This document shows, in pieces, positions 52,800 to 62,852 of a stretch of 64,000 bases of DNA. Source of the DNA: Kosakonia oryzendophytica (GTDB lineage Bacteria > Pseudomonadota > Gammaproteobacteria > Enterobacterales > Enterobacteriaceae); assembly GCF_900094925.1 (NCBI RefSeq), contig NZ_FMAY01000001.1, forward strand, positions 62,001 to 126,000. Reading direction: 5' to 3'. Below the pieces are notes generated by a model. The model did not search any database. It was not told where the DNA came from and saw only the letters and a program-made list of their open reading frames with translations. The position numbers and the translations under genes were made by a program. The first letter of the stretch is position 1, and each line of letters opens with the position of its first letter.

Positions 52800-53351
52800 T
52801 CACAAGTTTTCAGATATAAATGGCGGGATCGACTCCTTCTTCACTTTATACATAAAGGTTGTACTGTGAAAACGATTGTCAATAGATTGAGCATAAAGGG
52901 GTATCGTACCGGCTGTTTGCCAGCCAAGAGATCGGTATAATTCACTGGCCACGTCACCCGTTCGTGTATCCAGTACAAGTAAAGATATGCCCTTTCCCCA
53001 GGCCATGTTTTCTGCCTGACTCATTAATTGCCGTGCAATACCCTGACGACGTGATTGAGGATGAACAAGTAATTTTGAAATTTCCGCACGGTGGCGACCA
53101 TTAGGCATGCCACAATAATTAATGATGACTGTTCCGGCTAACACTCCATTGTCACGGGCTACCAGTAACTCACAATCATGGCTTGCAAGGCTGTAAATTT
53201 TATCTTTCCAGAAATTATCGATGGATAAACGATCTGCCGGGTCGGTGAACCCTACACTTGCCCCGTCCTTGACACAAGACTGCAATACATCGCCTAATTC
53301 GGATAAAACCAGGTGAGCCTCTTCAGCGTTGAGCTTTTGATAGTCGATCAT
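52800..53351 (-). CDS. GNAT acetyltransferase, coupled to an XRE-cupin regulator
   Basis: 183 residues. RAEISKLLVHPQSRRQGIARQLMSQ is the acetyl-CoA loop (RRQGIA), and LLVLDTRTGDVASELYRSLG the following helix. Its start overlaps the upstream regulator's stop by four bases. Substrate unknown; the pairing with an XRE-cupin regulator is frequent for small-molecule N-acetyltransferases. Confidence 0.87.
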   Translation of the reverse strand: MIDYQKLNAEEAHLVLSELGDVLQSCVKDGASVGFTDPADRLSIDNFWKDKIYSLASHDCELLVARDNGVLAGTVIINYCGMPNGRHRAEISKLLVHPQSRRQGIARQLMSQAENMAWGKGISLLVLDTRTGDVASELYRSLGWQTAGTIPLYAQSIDNRFHSTTFMYKVKKESIPPFISENL

Positions 53352-53911
53352 GATTTACATACCACCAATAAATAATGTGCACCCAGACTGTCATGAGCCC
53401 TGAATGATGAAGATCCTGATAAATGAAACCGCAAGCTATCGCCTTTTTTCAAAGACCAGGCTTCTGCATTCTGCGTAATCGTTAATTCACCATCATATAA
53501 CCAGAGATAGTGTTCAAGTCCCTGTACCGGTGGCTTCTGATATTCTATGAAAGCACCGGGTCTTAGCTTCCCATCAATCATTTCGCATTTGTATTGGTTT
53601 GAAGGCGGTATTAACAAGCGGCGCTCAAATCCCTTCTCGTCATCCAGCCACAACGTTTGCTGATCTGCCCGAAACAGATTCTCTGCCACTTGCTCGACCT
53701 CATTGAGAAGGCGGGACATCGTCATTCCGTAGACGCTACAGAGTTGATTGAGAACTTCGGCTGTTGGACTGACTTCACCGCGTTCAATCCGTGATAACGA
53801 TGCCCGGCTTATCCCCGATGCAGAGGAAAGTTCATCCAATGACTGGTTATGTTGCAAACGCAGCGCAGCAAGACGCGCAGCCAGCCTCTGCCTGTAATCG
53901 GTGCTACTCAT
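53348..53911 (-). CDS. XRE-cupin transcriptional regulator
   Basis: 187 residues. N-terminal XRE HTH (LAALRLQHNQSLDELSSASG, SRASLSRIERGEVSPTAEVL) and a C-terminal cupin (KLRPGAFIEYQKPPVQGLEH, ITQNAEAWSLKKGDSLRFHL). The ATG at 53911 has GGGAGG six bases before; the GTG at 53917 is too close to it. It probably controls itself and the acetyltransferase. Confidence 0.88.
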   Translation of the reverse strand: MSSTDYRQRLAARLAALRLQHNQSLDELSSASGISRASLSRIERGEVSPTAEVLNQLCSVYGMTMSRLLNEVEQVAENLFRADQQTLWLDDEKGFERRLLIPPSNQYKCEMIDGKLRPGAFIEYQKPPVQGLEHYLWLYDGELTITQNAEAWSLKKGDSLRFHLSGSSSFRAHDSLGAHYLLVVCKS

Positions 53912-53944
53912 CTTCACCTCCCTTAAATGAGATAAATTTCTCTT

Positions 53945-54892
53945 TTATGGGATATTACTGAAAACGGATTGCCCGTCAAGCTGAACAGTCGGGTCAGCCG
54001 CATTCCGGCGTCGGAATTCGCCCGGCGGCATACCGACGTATTTCGTGAAGGCGACGTTGAACGCACTCGCAGATTGGTATCCTGTCCGGAAGGCAATCTG
54101 TTCGATTTTATCCTTGCCACTCATCAAGGCTTTCCTGGCTAACGACATTCGCCAGAAGAGCAAGTACTGCATGGGTGACATGCCGACTGTCTCGCTGAAT
54201 ATGGCAAAAAAAGAGGATCGGGACATCGCACAGTCACGAGCAAGGTGTGCTATTTGCCAGTCAGCGCCGGGTTTTTCATGAATGAGATGCAGCGCTGTGG
54301 CGATCTTTTCGTGTTGTAACCCTTTCAGGATACCTGTCGTTTTCGACAGATCCTGGTCGCTGCGCAATGCCTCAACCAGTAACAGTCGCAAAAGCTGCGT
54401 CAATACCGCGTCACGCCCGGGTCGCCGGGTCCGGCTTTCATCCAGCAGGAGGTCAAACAAGGTGATGAAACGCCGTTCTCCTTTAATCAGGATCGCGTTG
54501 GGCAGTAAAGCGACAATAAGCTGTTTGTCCGGTGTGTCGAACTGACAGTGACCCACATTCATGAGCAGTTCAGCCGACCCGGTTGTTGAGCCAATTCGCA
54601 CGTGTCCGTCGCCAAGCAAGGTTGGCTCCGTAATGCCAGCGGGAGGCGGGGTGCCCGCATTGGTGTTCTCAAACGTGTAAGTGGCGGGTATTAGAACGAA
54701 ATCCCCGGAAACCACTAACGTGGGGGCCTTACCGTTAATACTTATCAGGCATTCGCCTTGCAATACGGCACAGTAAAACGCTTCTCCGGAAGACTCCCGG
54801 ATAATACGCCACTGACCCGCGCCCTCAACGAGTTTTGTATGAGTTGGCCTGGGGTTGAGTAAAGCAACAATATCGGTTAACGGATCTGACAT
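53945..54892 (-). CDS. AraC-family regulator with N-terminal cupin_6 domain
   Basis: 315 residues. N-terminal AraC_binding/cupin_6 domain (VALLNPRPTHTKLVEGAGQW, CAVLQGECLISINGKAPTL, LPNAILIKGERRFITLFDLL); C-terminal HTH (IAHLARDCAMSRSSFFAIFS, IEQIAFRTGYQSASAFNVAF). Divergent from an SDR gene 95 bases away, the usual setting for this branch of AraC proteins, which control an adjacent oxidoreductase. Confidence 0.88.
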   Translation of the reverse strand: MSDPLTDIVALLNPRPTHTKLVEGAGQWRIIRESSGEAFYCAVLQGECLISINGKAPTLVVSGDFVLIPATYTFENTNAGTPPPAGITEPTLLGDGHVRIGSTTGSAELLMNVGHCQFDTPDKQLIVALLPNAILIKGERRFITLFDLLLDESRTRRPGRDAVLTQLLRLLLVEALRSDQDLSKTTGILKGLQHEKIATALHLIHEKPGADWQIAHLARDCAMSRSSFFAIFSETVGMSPMQYLLFWRMSLARKALMSGKDKIEQIAFRTGYQSASAFNVAFTKYVGMPPGEFRRRNAADPTVQLDGQSVFSNIP

Positions 54893-54987
54893 TGGACTCT
54901 CTCTCAATGAAAGTGGATTTTTGATTATATATTGTCCAGTTCGTGGCGGCTATGATTGCGGCTCTAGTCAACAGAGAGGATTAACCC

Positions 54988-55758
54988 ATGCCAACTGCAC
55001 TGATTACCGGATGCTCTTCAGGTTTTGGGCTGGCAACAGCAACACTTTTTTTAGCCAAGGGTTGGGACGTGATTGCCACAATGAGAACGCCTGATGCGAC
55101 GCTTTTTCCTGGAAGCGACAGGCTGACGATATTGCCGCTGGATATCACTTCCGAGGGCAGCATTGCGGATGTAGTGAAAAAGGCTGGCGCGATTGACCTG
55201 CTGGTCAATAATGCTGGCTTTGGCGCCCCCGTCCCCGTTGAACTGACGCCCCTGGCAACCGCGCAGCAATTAATGAACACCAATGTCCTGGGCACACTGT
55301 CATTAACGCAGGCATTTCTCCCGCTGATGAGAGCGAAAAAATCAGGGGTGATCATCAATGTTTCTTCATCCGTGACGACCAAAGCGATGCCGCTGATTGG
55401 GCTTTATCGTGCCAGTAAAGCGGCGTTGAATGCATGGAGCGAATCATTAGCCATCGAAGCCAGGCCTTTTGGTATTCGCGTTCATGTTGTGTTACCGGGC
55501 CGCTCGCCCGAAACGAAGTTTGGCCAAAATGCGCAGGCTTATTTTGGTGGGCGAGACGATCCTGCGTATGGAAAAATGGTCGATGAGTTTATCCAGATGG
55601 TTGGCAATTCCCACGCGCCAGTAACGCATGCCGAAGATGTGGCGGAGGCCATTTTTGCCGTCGCGAACGATCAACACGCCCCGCTGTATACCGCTGCCGG
55701 TGAAGATGCCCTGCATTCTCTCACCGAAGCGCAGCATCGCTCCCCTTTTTCATACTGA
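54988..55758 (+). CDS. SDR-family oxidoreductase regulated by the divergent AraC
   Basis: 256-residue classical SDR. TALITGCSSGFGLATATLFL binds NAD(P), LVNNAGFGAPV and the active-site Ser, Tyr and Lys (NVSSSVTTKA, LYRASKAALN). Substrate unknown. AGAGAGGA precedes the start. Probably induced through the neighbouring AraC regulator. Confidence 0.9.
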   Translation: MPTALITGCSSGFGLATATLFLAKGWDVIATMRTPDATLFPGSDRLTILPLDITSEGSIADVVKKAGAIDLLVNNAGFGAPVPVELTPLATAQQLMNTNVLGTLSLTQAFLPLMRAKKSGVIINVSSSVTTKAMPLIGLYRASKAALNAWSESLAIEARPFGIRVHVVLPGRSPETKFGQNAQAYFGGRDDPAYGKMVDEFIQMVGNSHAPVTHAEDVAEAIFAVANDQHAPLYTAAGEDALHSLTEAQHRSPFSY

Positions 55759-55852
55759 TTGTTCCGGGCGAAGATGAGACAAGTAAGGGCAGAGAGAGGG
55801 TATCCCTCTCTCTGTTTCTCAGCCACGCGCGGCAAGAAAGTGGCGGCGACTG

Positions 55853-56344
55853 TCAGTGAAACTCACGCTGCGCAAGCTGCGTTGTGAGCGTTTCGATACG
55901 CTCGGCCATTTGTCGGGTCAATTCGGTCAGATGAGTATTCTGTTTCAGTAATTCCAACAATTGTGCCGACTGCTCCTCAGCGACCATCTGGCGCTTCGCC
56001 ATTGCATCATCCAGATCTTCGCGGTGTTGTGCATCGGCCAGCGCATGTGCCTGATCGCGCTCCGCCTGTCGGGTTTGCGCCAAAAGGATCAGTGGAGCTG
56101 CATAAGCAGCCTGAATACTGAACGCCAGGTTGAGCAAAATAAAGGGATAGGGATCAAACGTCACAAAGCCCGCAGTATTGAGGACAATCCACACGATCAC
56201 CGCGATAGTCTGCCCAATAAGGAAAGTCGGCGTACCAAAAAAACGTGCGAAAGCTTCTGCTCTCAACGCAAACCATTCTTCGCCAAACGTATGCGTAATA
56301 CCTTTCAAGGGGCGATATAAACGAAATTCTTTATCTGTATGCAT
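55853..56344 (-). CDS. DUF1003 membrane protein
   Basis: 163 residues. Two membrane segments (FLIGQTIAVIVWIVLNTAGF and PFILLNLAFSIQAAYAAPLILL) with ARFFGTPTFL before them, then a basic/acidic coiled coil of about 60 residues with the DUF1003-type Q/R-rich AQTRQAERDQAHALADAQHR. Start at 56344 chosen because the domain begins there. Function unknown. Confidence 0.85.
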   Translation of the reverse strand: MHTDKEFRLYRPLKGITHTFGEEWFALRAEAFARFFGTPTFLIGQTIAVIVWIVLNTAGFVTFDPYPFILLNLAFSIQAAYAAPLILLAQTRQAERDQAHALADAQHREDLDDAMAKRQMVAEEQSAQLLELLKQNTHLTELTRQMAERIETLTTQLAQREFH

Positions 56345-56685
56345 ATCAAAACTTCCTGCTTCGGGGCATTGCCAGCATCGCCAAAAATTCAGGTATCCGC
56401 GGAAGCTGATACCCAACTGTTCGAAAATAGAGAGTACCCTGATGTATACCTGACACTTCTCCTTCAGAAAGATCCCGGCCATTTAAGATCTGCTCATCGC
56501 GCATTGTCGCCTGTCGTGTTTTTTGTAGAGAATGGTTTTGAAGGGGAAAGGTTAATGAGTTTCCCCTAACCAACGCCCCCCGGTATCTTTTAGCCTGTAC
56601 ACAGATCGGCAACAACAGCGTAGAGCCAATAAGGAAGAACTGACTGGGCGCGCCAACAAATGCCCGGTCGAGGCTGTAAAGTGGA
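56345..56685. other. Gap between the DUF1003 gene and ldtA
   Basis: 341 bases, no gene. AGGGGAAA and TTTCCCCT form an eight-base stem with a ten-base loop at 56542-56567; no T run. Confidence 0.5.
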
Positions 56686-57639
56686 TTACAGGTGTTCCGG
56701 GGTCGATAACCCGCGATCCGTCGCGGTGGTGATATTCACCGGCATGCCCGATCGTCGTTCTAACTCGTCCGTTGCCCGGTTCACATTCACCTCACTCCCC
56801 TGCATCACGGCACGCAGCGCTGGCGTAATGGGCAGTGGCACTTTGTTCGTTGATTCAAATTCAGTGCGGTTGCGCGACAACGGCTCGTGAACTTCAATCC
56901 AGCGACTGCCGTCCGGCTCGGTGGTGGCTTTCACCGGTTGATCGATAATCTGCACGCGGGTGCCGACAGGCACATTATCGAACAGGTATTTAATGTCAGC
57001 ATTGCGTAACCGAATGCAACCCTGGCTGACACGCAGCCCGATACCAAAGTTGGAATTGGTGCCGTGAATGGCGTACAGCTTGCCAATATAAATGGCGTAC
57101 AGCCCCATCGGATTATCCGGCCCGGCCGGAACAAACGCTGGCAGGGTTTTCCCCTGTTTGGCGTATTCACGTCGGGTATTGGGCGTCGGACTCCACGTCG
57201 GTCCTTCCTGCTTACGCTCTACGGCGGTGACCCAGTTGCGCGGCGTTTCGCGCCCCGCCTGGCCGATGCCAATCGGTAAAATCTCCACCGTATTCGTCTC
57301 TTTCGGATAATAGTAAAGGCGCATTTCCGCGACGTTCACCACAATGCCTTCGCGCACCGTGGCAGGCAAAATAATCTGCTGCGGTATGGTCAGTTGCGAT
57401 CCCGCTTTCGGTAGAAAGGGATCGGCATCGGGATTGGCTTCAAGCATATTACTCAACCCCTGACCGTATTTCGCGGCGAAAGCTTCTAGCGGCAACGTGT
57501 TGTCATGGGGAACGGTGATAATTTGCGGACTGCCCACCAGCCGGCTGCCCTCCGGCGGCAATGGGTAGCTCACCGCCAGCGCGTTCGGCGCAGAAAACAG
57601 CGCAATCAGACTGCACAGCAATGTGAATCGGGGCATCAT
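56686..57639 (-). CDS. ldtA: L,D-transpeptidase LdtA (ErfK)
   Basis: 317-residue exported enzyme that links Braun's lipoprotein to peptidoglycan. Signal peptide [21 protein letters not shown], a LysM-like segment ([32 protein letters not shown]), then the YkuD catalytic domain with [18 protein letters not shown] and the active-site Cys in [11 protein letters not shown]. coli LdtA has 310 residues. Two adjacent ATGs (57639, 57636) follow GGAAGGAA. In Salmonella it lies beside cobT; here the EF-G/ArsR pair intervenes. Confidence 0.94.
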   Translation of the reverse strand: MMPRFTLLCSLIALFSAPNALAVSYPLPPEGSRLVGSPQIITVPHDNTLPLEAFAAKYGQGLSNMLEANPDADPFLPKAGSQLTIPQQIILPATVREGIVVNVAEMRLYYYPKETNTVEILPIGIGQAGRETPRNWVTAVERKQEGPTWSPTPNTRREYAKQGKTLPAFVPAGPDNPMGLYAIYIGKLYAIHGTNSNFGIGLRVSQGCIRLRNADIKYLFDNVPVGTRVQIIDQPVKATTEPDGSRWIEVHEPLSRNRTEFESTNKVPLPITPALRAVMQGSEVNVNRATDELERRSGMPVNITTATDRGLSTPEHL

Positions 57640-57784
57640 TTCCTTCCCTCAGGGCCAGCAGATATTTTTTATATCATAGCCCGGTTTATGCTTTTTCTCC
57701 CTTTTTACAGGGCGTTACCCTCCCGGGCACCAAAACGTCATGCACGATCGCCGACAGTTCAATCCGAAAGAGAGCGTTCACAGT

Positions 57785-57808
57785 AAAAAACCCCGCCGGA
57801 GCGGGGTT
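57785..57808 (-). terminator. Terminator of the second EF-G gene
   Basis: AACCCCGC, loop, GCGGGGTT and then a T run on the minus strand, 20 bases after the stop. Confidence 0.9.
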
Positions 57809-57828
57809 TGCGTTTTTGCAGTTTAACG

Positions 57829-59931
57829 TCAGGCTTTGGCGCGGCTGGCGATAATGTCGTCCGCCACGTTGCGCGGCGCTTCCGCGTAATGGTGGAACTC
57901 CATGCTGTAGGTTGCACGCCCCTGCGACATGGAGCGCAGCGTGGTGGAGTAGCCAAACATTTCGGCCAGCGGCACATCGGCGCGGATAATCTGGCTGCCG
58001 AAGCGCTCTTCCATCCCCTGCACCATACCGCGACGGGAAGAGAGGTCGCCCATAATGTTACCGGCGTACTCTTCCGGCGTTTCCACTTCAACATGCATCA
58101 CCGGCTCGAGGATCGCCGGGTCCGCTTTGCGTGCGCCCTCTTTGAAACCAAAGATCGCCGCCATGCGGAAGGCCATTTCCGAGGAGTCGACATCGTGATA
58201 CGAGCCAAACGTCAGAGTCGCTTTCACATCCACCACCGGATACCCCGCCAGCACGCCGGTGCCCATGGCTTCACGCAAGCCTTTTTCCACTGAAGGAATA
58301 TACTCGCGCGGCACCACACCGCCTTTGGTGGCGTCTTCGAAGACAAAGCCGCTGCCCGGCTCCAGCGGCTCGAGGGTCAACACGACATGGCCGTACTGCC
58401 CTTTACCGCCAGACTGGCGCACAAACTTACCTTCAATGTCTTTCACCGTTTTACGCAGGGTTTCACGGTAAGTGACCTGCGGACGACCGATGTTCGCTTC
58501 CACGCCAAACTCGCGTTTCATACGATCGACGATGATTTCCAGGTGCAACTCACCCATCCCGGAAATGATCGTCTGCCCGGACTCCTCATCCGTGTGCAGG
58601 CGGAAGGAGGGGTCTTCAGACGCCAGCCGTTGCAGCGCGATCCCCATTTTTTCCTGATCCGCTTTGGTTTTCGGCTCAATCGCCAGCGAAATCACCGGCT
58701 CCGGAAACTCCATGCGCTCCAGGGTGATCACCGCATCCGGATCGCTTAACGTGTCACCGGTGGTGACATCTTTGAGACCTACGCAGGCGGCAATATCTCC
58801 CGCGCGCAGTTCATCCACTTCGTGGCGATCGTTAGCATGCATCTGCACGATACGCCCGATGCGCTCTTTTTTGCCTTTGACCGGGTTGTAAACCGCGTCG
58901 CCTTTTTTCAGCACGCCGGAATAGACGCGAATAAAGGTCAACTGGCCAACATACGGGTCGGTCATCAGTTTGAACGCCAGCGCAGAGAATGGCTCTTCAT
59001 CGCTGGGATGACGCTCAGCAGGCTGACCTTTTTCATCCACGCCCTGAATGGCCGGAATATCCAGCGGCGACGGCATCAGTTCCACCACCGCATCAAGCAT
59101 GCGCTGCACACCTTTGTTTTTAAAGGCGCTGCCACACAGCATCGGCTGGATCTCCCCAGCAACGGTGCGTGCACGCAGCCCGGCGATAATGTCAGCTTCG
59201 TCCAGCGAACCGGTTTCCAGATATTTATCCATCAACGCTTCACTGGCTTCCGCTGCCGCTGAGACCATTTTTTCCCGCCACTCCTGCGCGGTCGCCAGTA
59301 ATGCCTCCGGCACCGGGCCATAGCTAAAGGTCATGCCTTGTGTGGCGTCATCCCAGATGATTTCGCGCATCTTGATTAAATCCACCACACCGGTGAAATG
59401 CTCTTCTGCGCCAATCGGAATAACAATCGGCACCGGGTTAGCTTTCAGGCGATCGATCATCATCTGCACCACGCGGAAGAAATCCGCGCCGGGGCGGTCC
59501 ATCTTGTTAACAAACGCCAGCCGCGGTACGTGATATTTGTTGGCCTGACGCCACACGGTTTCCGACTGTGGCTGCACGCCACCAACGGAGTCATACACCA
59601 TCACTGCGCCATCGAGCACACGCATGGAGCGTTCCACTTCAATGGTGAAATCCACATGCCCTGGGGTGTCGATAATATTGATGCGGTGCGGCTCAAAGCC
59701 ACGATCCATACCTGGCCAGAAGCAGCTTACCGCCGCAGAGGTAATGGTTATCCCACGCTCTTGCTCCTGCGCCATCCAGTCAGTCGTTGCCGCGCCATCG
59801 TGTACTTCACCCAGTTTGTGGCTCATCCCGGTGTAAAACAGGATGCGCTCAGTGGTGGTTGTTTTACCGGCATCGATATGCGCGGAGATACCGATGTTGC
59901 GATAACGTTCGAGAGGAATGGGTCGGGGCAT
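57829..59931 (-). CDS. Second elongation factor G (EF-G paralogue)
   Basis: 700-residue GTPase that should translocate tRNA on the ribosome or help recycle it. G1 is [21 protein letters not shown]2 [10 protein letters not shown]3 [12 protein letters not shown]4 [11 protein letters not shown]; domain IV is seen in [20 protein letters not shown] and the C-terminal [21 protein letters not shown]. It differs at many places from housekeeping FusA, which is normally in the str operon with rpsL, rpsG and tufA; none are here. AAGGACG precedes the start. Divergent from arsR. Possible roles: EF-G2-like recycling or stress-tolerant variant. Confidence 0.94.
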   Translation of the reverse strand: MPRPIPLERYRNIGISAHIDAGKTTTTERILFYTGMSHKLGEVHDGAATTDWMAQEQERGITITSAAVSCFWPGMDRGFEPHRINIIDTPGHVDFTIEVERSMRVLDGAVMVYDSVGGVQPQSETVWRQANKYHVPRLAFVNKMDRPGADFFRVVQMMIDRLKANPVPIVIPIGAEEHFTGVVDLIKMREIIWDDATQGMTFSYGPVPEALLATAQEWREKMVSAAAEASEALMDKYLETGSLDEADIIAGLRARTVAGEIQPMLCGSAFKNKGVQRMLDAVVELMPSPLDIPAIQGVDEKGQPAERHPSDEEPFSALAFKLMTDPYVGQLTFIRVYSGVLKKGDAVYNPVKGKKERIGRIVQMHANDRHEVDELRAGDIAACVGLKDVTTGDTLSDPDAVITLERMEFPEPVISLAIEPKTKADQEKMGIALQRLASEDPSFRLHTDEESGQTIISGMGELHLEIIVDRMKREFGVEANIGRPQVTYRETLRKTVKDIEGKFVRQSGGKGQYGHVVLTLEPLEPGSGFVFEDATKGGVVPREYIPSVEKGLREAMGTGVLAGYPVVDVKATLTFGSYHDVDSSEMAFRMAAIFGFKEGARKADPAILEPVMHVEVETPEEYAGNIMGDLSSRRGMVQGMEERFGSQIIRADVPLAEMFGYSTTLRSMSQGRATYSMEFHHYAEAPRNVADDIIASRAKA

Positions 59932-60004
59932 GATGCGTCCTTAGTCTTTTGACTGTTCGTTCGCGGCCGGAATTGGCCGCTATTCATTCACGGCACTTAT
60001 CATA

Positions 60005-60016
60005 GTACAACTGTAC
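60005..60016. promoter_or_regulatory. Palindrome in the EF-G paralogue / arsR intergenic region
   Basis: GTACA-AC-TGTAC lies between the divergent genes, followed by the partly symmetric GAGTATATTCGAAC. It is a candidate ArsR-family operator covering the EF-G promoter. Confidence 0.4.
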
Positions 60017-60168
60017 GAGTATATTCGAACTATTTTTGCTATTCTAACGATTGGTTGAGCTGCAATTGACGACGTGGCTTAAACAACGCAGTTTGCGTAT
60101 AGTACCGGCCAGCCGCCGATACGGGCCGCTGCTGAAACCAGCAGCGCTACCGCCGACACAGGAAGATT

Positions 60169-60480
60169 ATGATCGCTAACCACCCTGAACGTGAGCAATT
60201 TCGCCTCGAAAATGTGCTCTTTGCCCTTGGCAACCCTCTGCGACTGGCCATTATCAGGCGACTTGCCGACGGCAGCGAACTCAGTTGCAATGCACTGCGC
60301 CCGCAGGACGTGGCGAAGTCCACCATGACCCATCACTGGCGTGTATTGCGCGACAGCGGCGTGGTCTGGCAACGGCCACAAGGTAGGGAAAATATGATTT
60401 CGCTGCGCCGGGAAGACCTGGATATCTGTTTTCCCGGCTTGTTGGATACGCTGTTGCAGGTAATGCAACGCGAAGAGTAA
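60169..60480 (+). CDS. ArsR-family transcriptional regulator
   Basis: 103 residues. Winged HTH: FRLENVLFALGNPLRLAIIR, RLADGSELSCNALRPQDVAK, STMTHHWRVLRDSGVVWQRP. One Cys (LSCNAL) and one more near the C-terminus (DICFPG); the classical metal-site ELCVC is absent, so it is probably not an arsenic sensor. AGGAAG precedes the ATG. Likely represses the divergent EF-G gene. Convergent with cobT three bases away. Confidence 0.87.
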   Translation: MIANHPEREQFRLENVLFALGNPLRLAIIRRLADGSELSCNALRPQDVAKSTMTHHWRVLRDSGVVWQRPQGRENMISLRREDLDICFPGLLDTLLQVMQREE

Positions 60481-60483
60481 GCG

Positions 60484-61542
60484 TTATTTCGTTTCCGGCA
60501 GCACAATGTTGCTGCCCGCCAGTGTGCCCATGTTGTTGTAAATGGCGCAGGCGGCATCCACCAGTTGCATCGCCAGCGCCGCACCGCTGCCCTCACCTAA
60601 ACGCATTCCCATATTGAGATACGGTTCCAGTCCTAAGTGCTCAAGCGCAATGCGCGCGCCTTTTTCGGCGGAAAGATGCGACGGAATGAGATAAGGCTTG
60701 ATCTGCGGCGCAATGCGGCACGCCGCCAGCGCCGAAGCATAGGAGAGAAAACCGTCCAGCACCACCGGCAGCCCACAGGACGCCGCGCCAAGGATCACCC
60801 CGCACATACCCAACAGATCATACCCCCCGACTTTAGCCAGTACTGCAAGGCCATCGTCAGGATCCGGTTGGTTAACCGCGATCGCTTTACGCACAACCGC
60901 CGCTTTATGACCCAGCTGTGATTCCGGTAGATTTGCGCCGATACCCACCACCGATTCAGGCGCTTCGCCGGTCAGTACGCTAACAATCGCCGCCGCTGGC
61001 GTGGTGTTCGCCATCCCCAGTTCCCCAACGCCGAACAGGTTTACCCCCTGCTTCGCCAGTTCACGGGTATAGCGGACGGTTTCCAGCAGCAGTTCTTCTG
61101 CCTGCTGCGCGCTCATCGCCGGGCCAGCCGCAATATTGCCGCTGCCGCGCGCCACCTTCATATTCACCACACCGGGGATGGGATCAGCGTCGATACCGAC
61201 ATCCAGCACATGCACTTTTGCCCCAGCCTGCGCCGCCAGCACACACACACCGGTGGTTGCCTGGGTCATATTCGCCGCCTGAATAGCGGTGACCTCGCGC
61301 GGGGAGACCGCCACGCCTTCGTGCCATACGCCATGATCCGCGCACATCACCACAATCGCTTTTTCCCCTACCTGTAGGGTGCCCTTCAGTCCAGGCATTC
61401 CCGCCAGTTGAACCGACAGCGCTTCCAGCCGCCCCAGGCTGCCAACGGGTTTCAGTAAACCATCAAGATGCTGCTGCGCGTGTGCCATAGCTATGTGATC
61501 GGGGGTGGGAATCGCTGCCAGGAATGCGGTCAATGTCTGCAT
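60484..61542 (-). CDS. cobT: Nicotinate-nucleotide-dimethylbenzimidazole phosphoribosyltransferase CobT
   Basis: 352 residues. Makes alpha-ribazole phosphate for the lower ligand of cobalamin. [40 protein letters not shown] (seen as [20 protein letters not shown]), [20 protein letters not shown] and [20 protein letters not shown] are CobT hallmarks; the C-terminal EGSGAALAM carries the catalytic Glu. The start at 61542 has GAGAAA upstream; the ATG at 61554 has none. It follows cobS by 27 bases in the operon reading cbiP-cobU-cobS-cobT. Confidence 0.96.
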   Translation of the reverse strand: MQTLTAFLAAIPTPDHIAMAHAQQHLDGLLKPVGSLGRLEALSVQLAGMPGLKGTLQVGEKAIVVMCADHGVWHEGVAVSPREVTAIQAANMTQATTGVCVLAAQAGAKVHVLDVGIDADPIPGVVNMKVARGSGNIAAGPAMSAQQAEELLLETVRYTRELAKQGVNLFGVGELGMANTTPAAAIVSVLTGEAPESVVGIGANLPESQLGHKAAVVRKAIAVNQPDPDDGLAVLAKVGGYDLLGMCGVILGAASCGLPVVLDGFLSYASALAACRIAPQIKPYLIPSHLSAEKGARIALEHLGLEPYLNMGMRLGEGSGAALAMQLVDAACAIYNNMGTLAGSNIVLPETK

Positions 61543-61569
61543 AGTGTTTCTCATTATGTTGCGGGCTGT

Positions 61570-62310
61570 TTATAACAGCGCCAGAAGGAATACCAGTTCG
61601 CCAAGCTCGATAGCCGCGCCCAGTGTGTCGCCGGTCTGCCCACCCAGCGTACGTTTCAGCATCTGACCGAGCACGAAGATAGCCAGCAGGGTTGCCGCCA
61701 ACGCGATCTCCCCTTTTGTCCCTAACAAACCGACCACCGCCAACGCCGTTATCACCAGAGTGACCAGCGTATCCCGACCGGACACCTTGCCAATAAACAG
61801 ATTCCCCAGCCCCTCATCGCGGGCATAGCGATGGCCGAACATCAGTAATACCGCTCCACCGCGCCCCACCGCACAGGCGGCAGCCAGCGCGGCAATCATG
61901 CTGGTGTCGCGCAGTTGCAACTCGCTGAGGGTCAGGATCTTCGCCACCACCACAAACACCAGCGCCAGACCACCGTGGGTACCAAGGCGGCTGTCGCGCA
62001 TGATCTCCAGCATCCGCTCACGTCGGCGGGCGGAAAACACGCCATCGCAGGTATCCGCCAGACCATCAAGGTGAAAACCGCCCGTCAGCAACGCCAGTGC
62101 CAGCACACAGAACAGCGCCGCCAGCGGCCCACCGCACCAGGGTTGTAGCACCACCAGCACGATGCCGCTGAGCGCGCCCAGCAGCAGCCCGACCAGCGGA
62201 AAAGTCACAATGCCACGCACATAATCCGCTACATCCAGCCCCTGCACACAGCGCGCGGGCACGGGTATGCGGCTGATAAACGACAGCGTAGCGAAAAAAA
62301 GCTTCATCAT
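61570..62310 (-). CDS. cobS: Adenosylcobinamide-GDP ribazoletransferase CobS
   Basis: 246-residue membrane enzyme with about six helices that joins adenosylcobinamide-GDP and alpha-ribazole (phosphate). [20 protein letters not shown] with its metal-binding Asp pair, [24 protein letters not shown] [20 protein letters not shown] and [13 protein letters not shown] are family motifs. Start overlaps the cobU stop by four bases; two adjacent ATGs are possible. Confidence 0.95.
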   Translation of the reverse strand: MMKLFFATLSFISRIPVPARCVQGLDVADYVRGIVTFPLVGLLLGALSGIVLVVLQPWCGGPLAALFCVLALALLTGGFHLDGLADTCDGVFSARRRERMLEIMRDSRLGTHGGLALVFVVVAKILTLSELQLRDTSMIAALAAACAVGRGGAVLLMFGHRYARDEGLGNLFIGKVSGRDTLVTLVITALAVVGLLGTKGEIALAATLLAIFVLGQMLKRTLGGQTGDTLGAAIELGELVFLLALL

Positions 62311-62852
62311 TTGATTTTGACTCCAATACCGGACACCACTAACCAGACATGATCCGCCGCCTGCGCCAACCGCTGATTCACGCGGCCAGCGATGTCACGA
62401 AAGTGACGTGCCAGACGGTTTTCCGGCACGATGCCCATCCCCACTTCATTGGTCACCAGCACCACCGGCGACGGGCAGGCCGCACAGGCGGCAATCAGCA
62501 TATCAATCTCTTGCTGCACCTGTGCTTCCAGCGTCGTGTAATCCCAGCTATCGGGATCGTCGGCGCCGCCATAAGCAAACAGTAGATTGGTCACCAGCGT
62601 CGTGATGCACTCCAGCAACACCGCTTCATTGGGGGCATTGTCAGGGGTAATAATTTCAGCGAGCTGTTGCCATCGCTCTTCAGTGCGCCAGTGCGCCGGG
62701 CGACTGTCCCGGTGATGCTGAATGCGCGCCGCCATCTCCTCATCGAAAATGTGCGAGGTAGCGATATACAACACCCCGTCGGCGCTGGCGACCAGCGACT
62801 CGGCATGGCGGCTTTTGCCGCTGCGCGCACCGCCGGTAACAAGGGTTAACAT
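62307..62852 (-). CDS. cobU: Adenosylcobinamide kinase / guanylyltransferase CobU
   Basis: 181 residues. [14 protein letters not shown] is the P-loop, [20 protein letters not shown] contains the His that is guanylylated, [20 protein letters not shown] is typical. It phosphorylates and activates adenosylcobinamide with GTP. Its first bases overlap the end of cbiP. Confidence 0.96.
   Translation of the reverse strand: MLTLVTGGARSGKSRHAESLVASADGVLYIATSHIFDEEMAARIQHHRDSRPAHWRTEERWQQLAEIITPDNAPNEAVLLECITTLVTNLLFAYGGADDPDSWDYTTLEAQVQQEIDMLIAACAACPSPVVLVTNEVGMGIVPENRLARHFRDIAGRVNQRLAQAADHVWLVVSGIGVKIK

Noticed and set aside
60169..60480. Arsenic-resistance regulator
   Set aside because: The ELCVC metal motif is missing and no arsenic genes are nearby.
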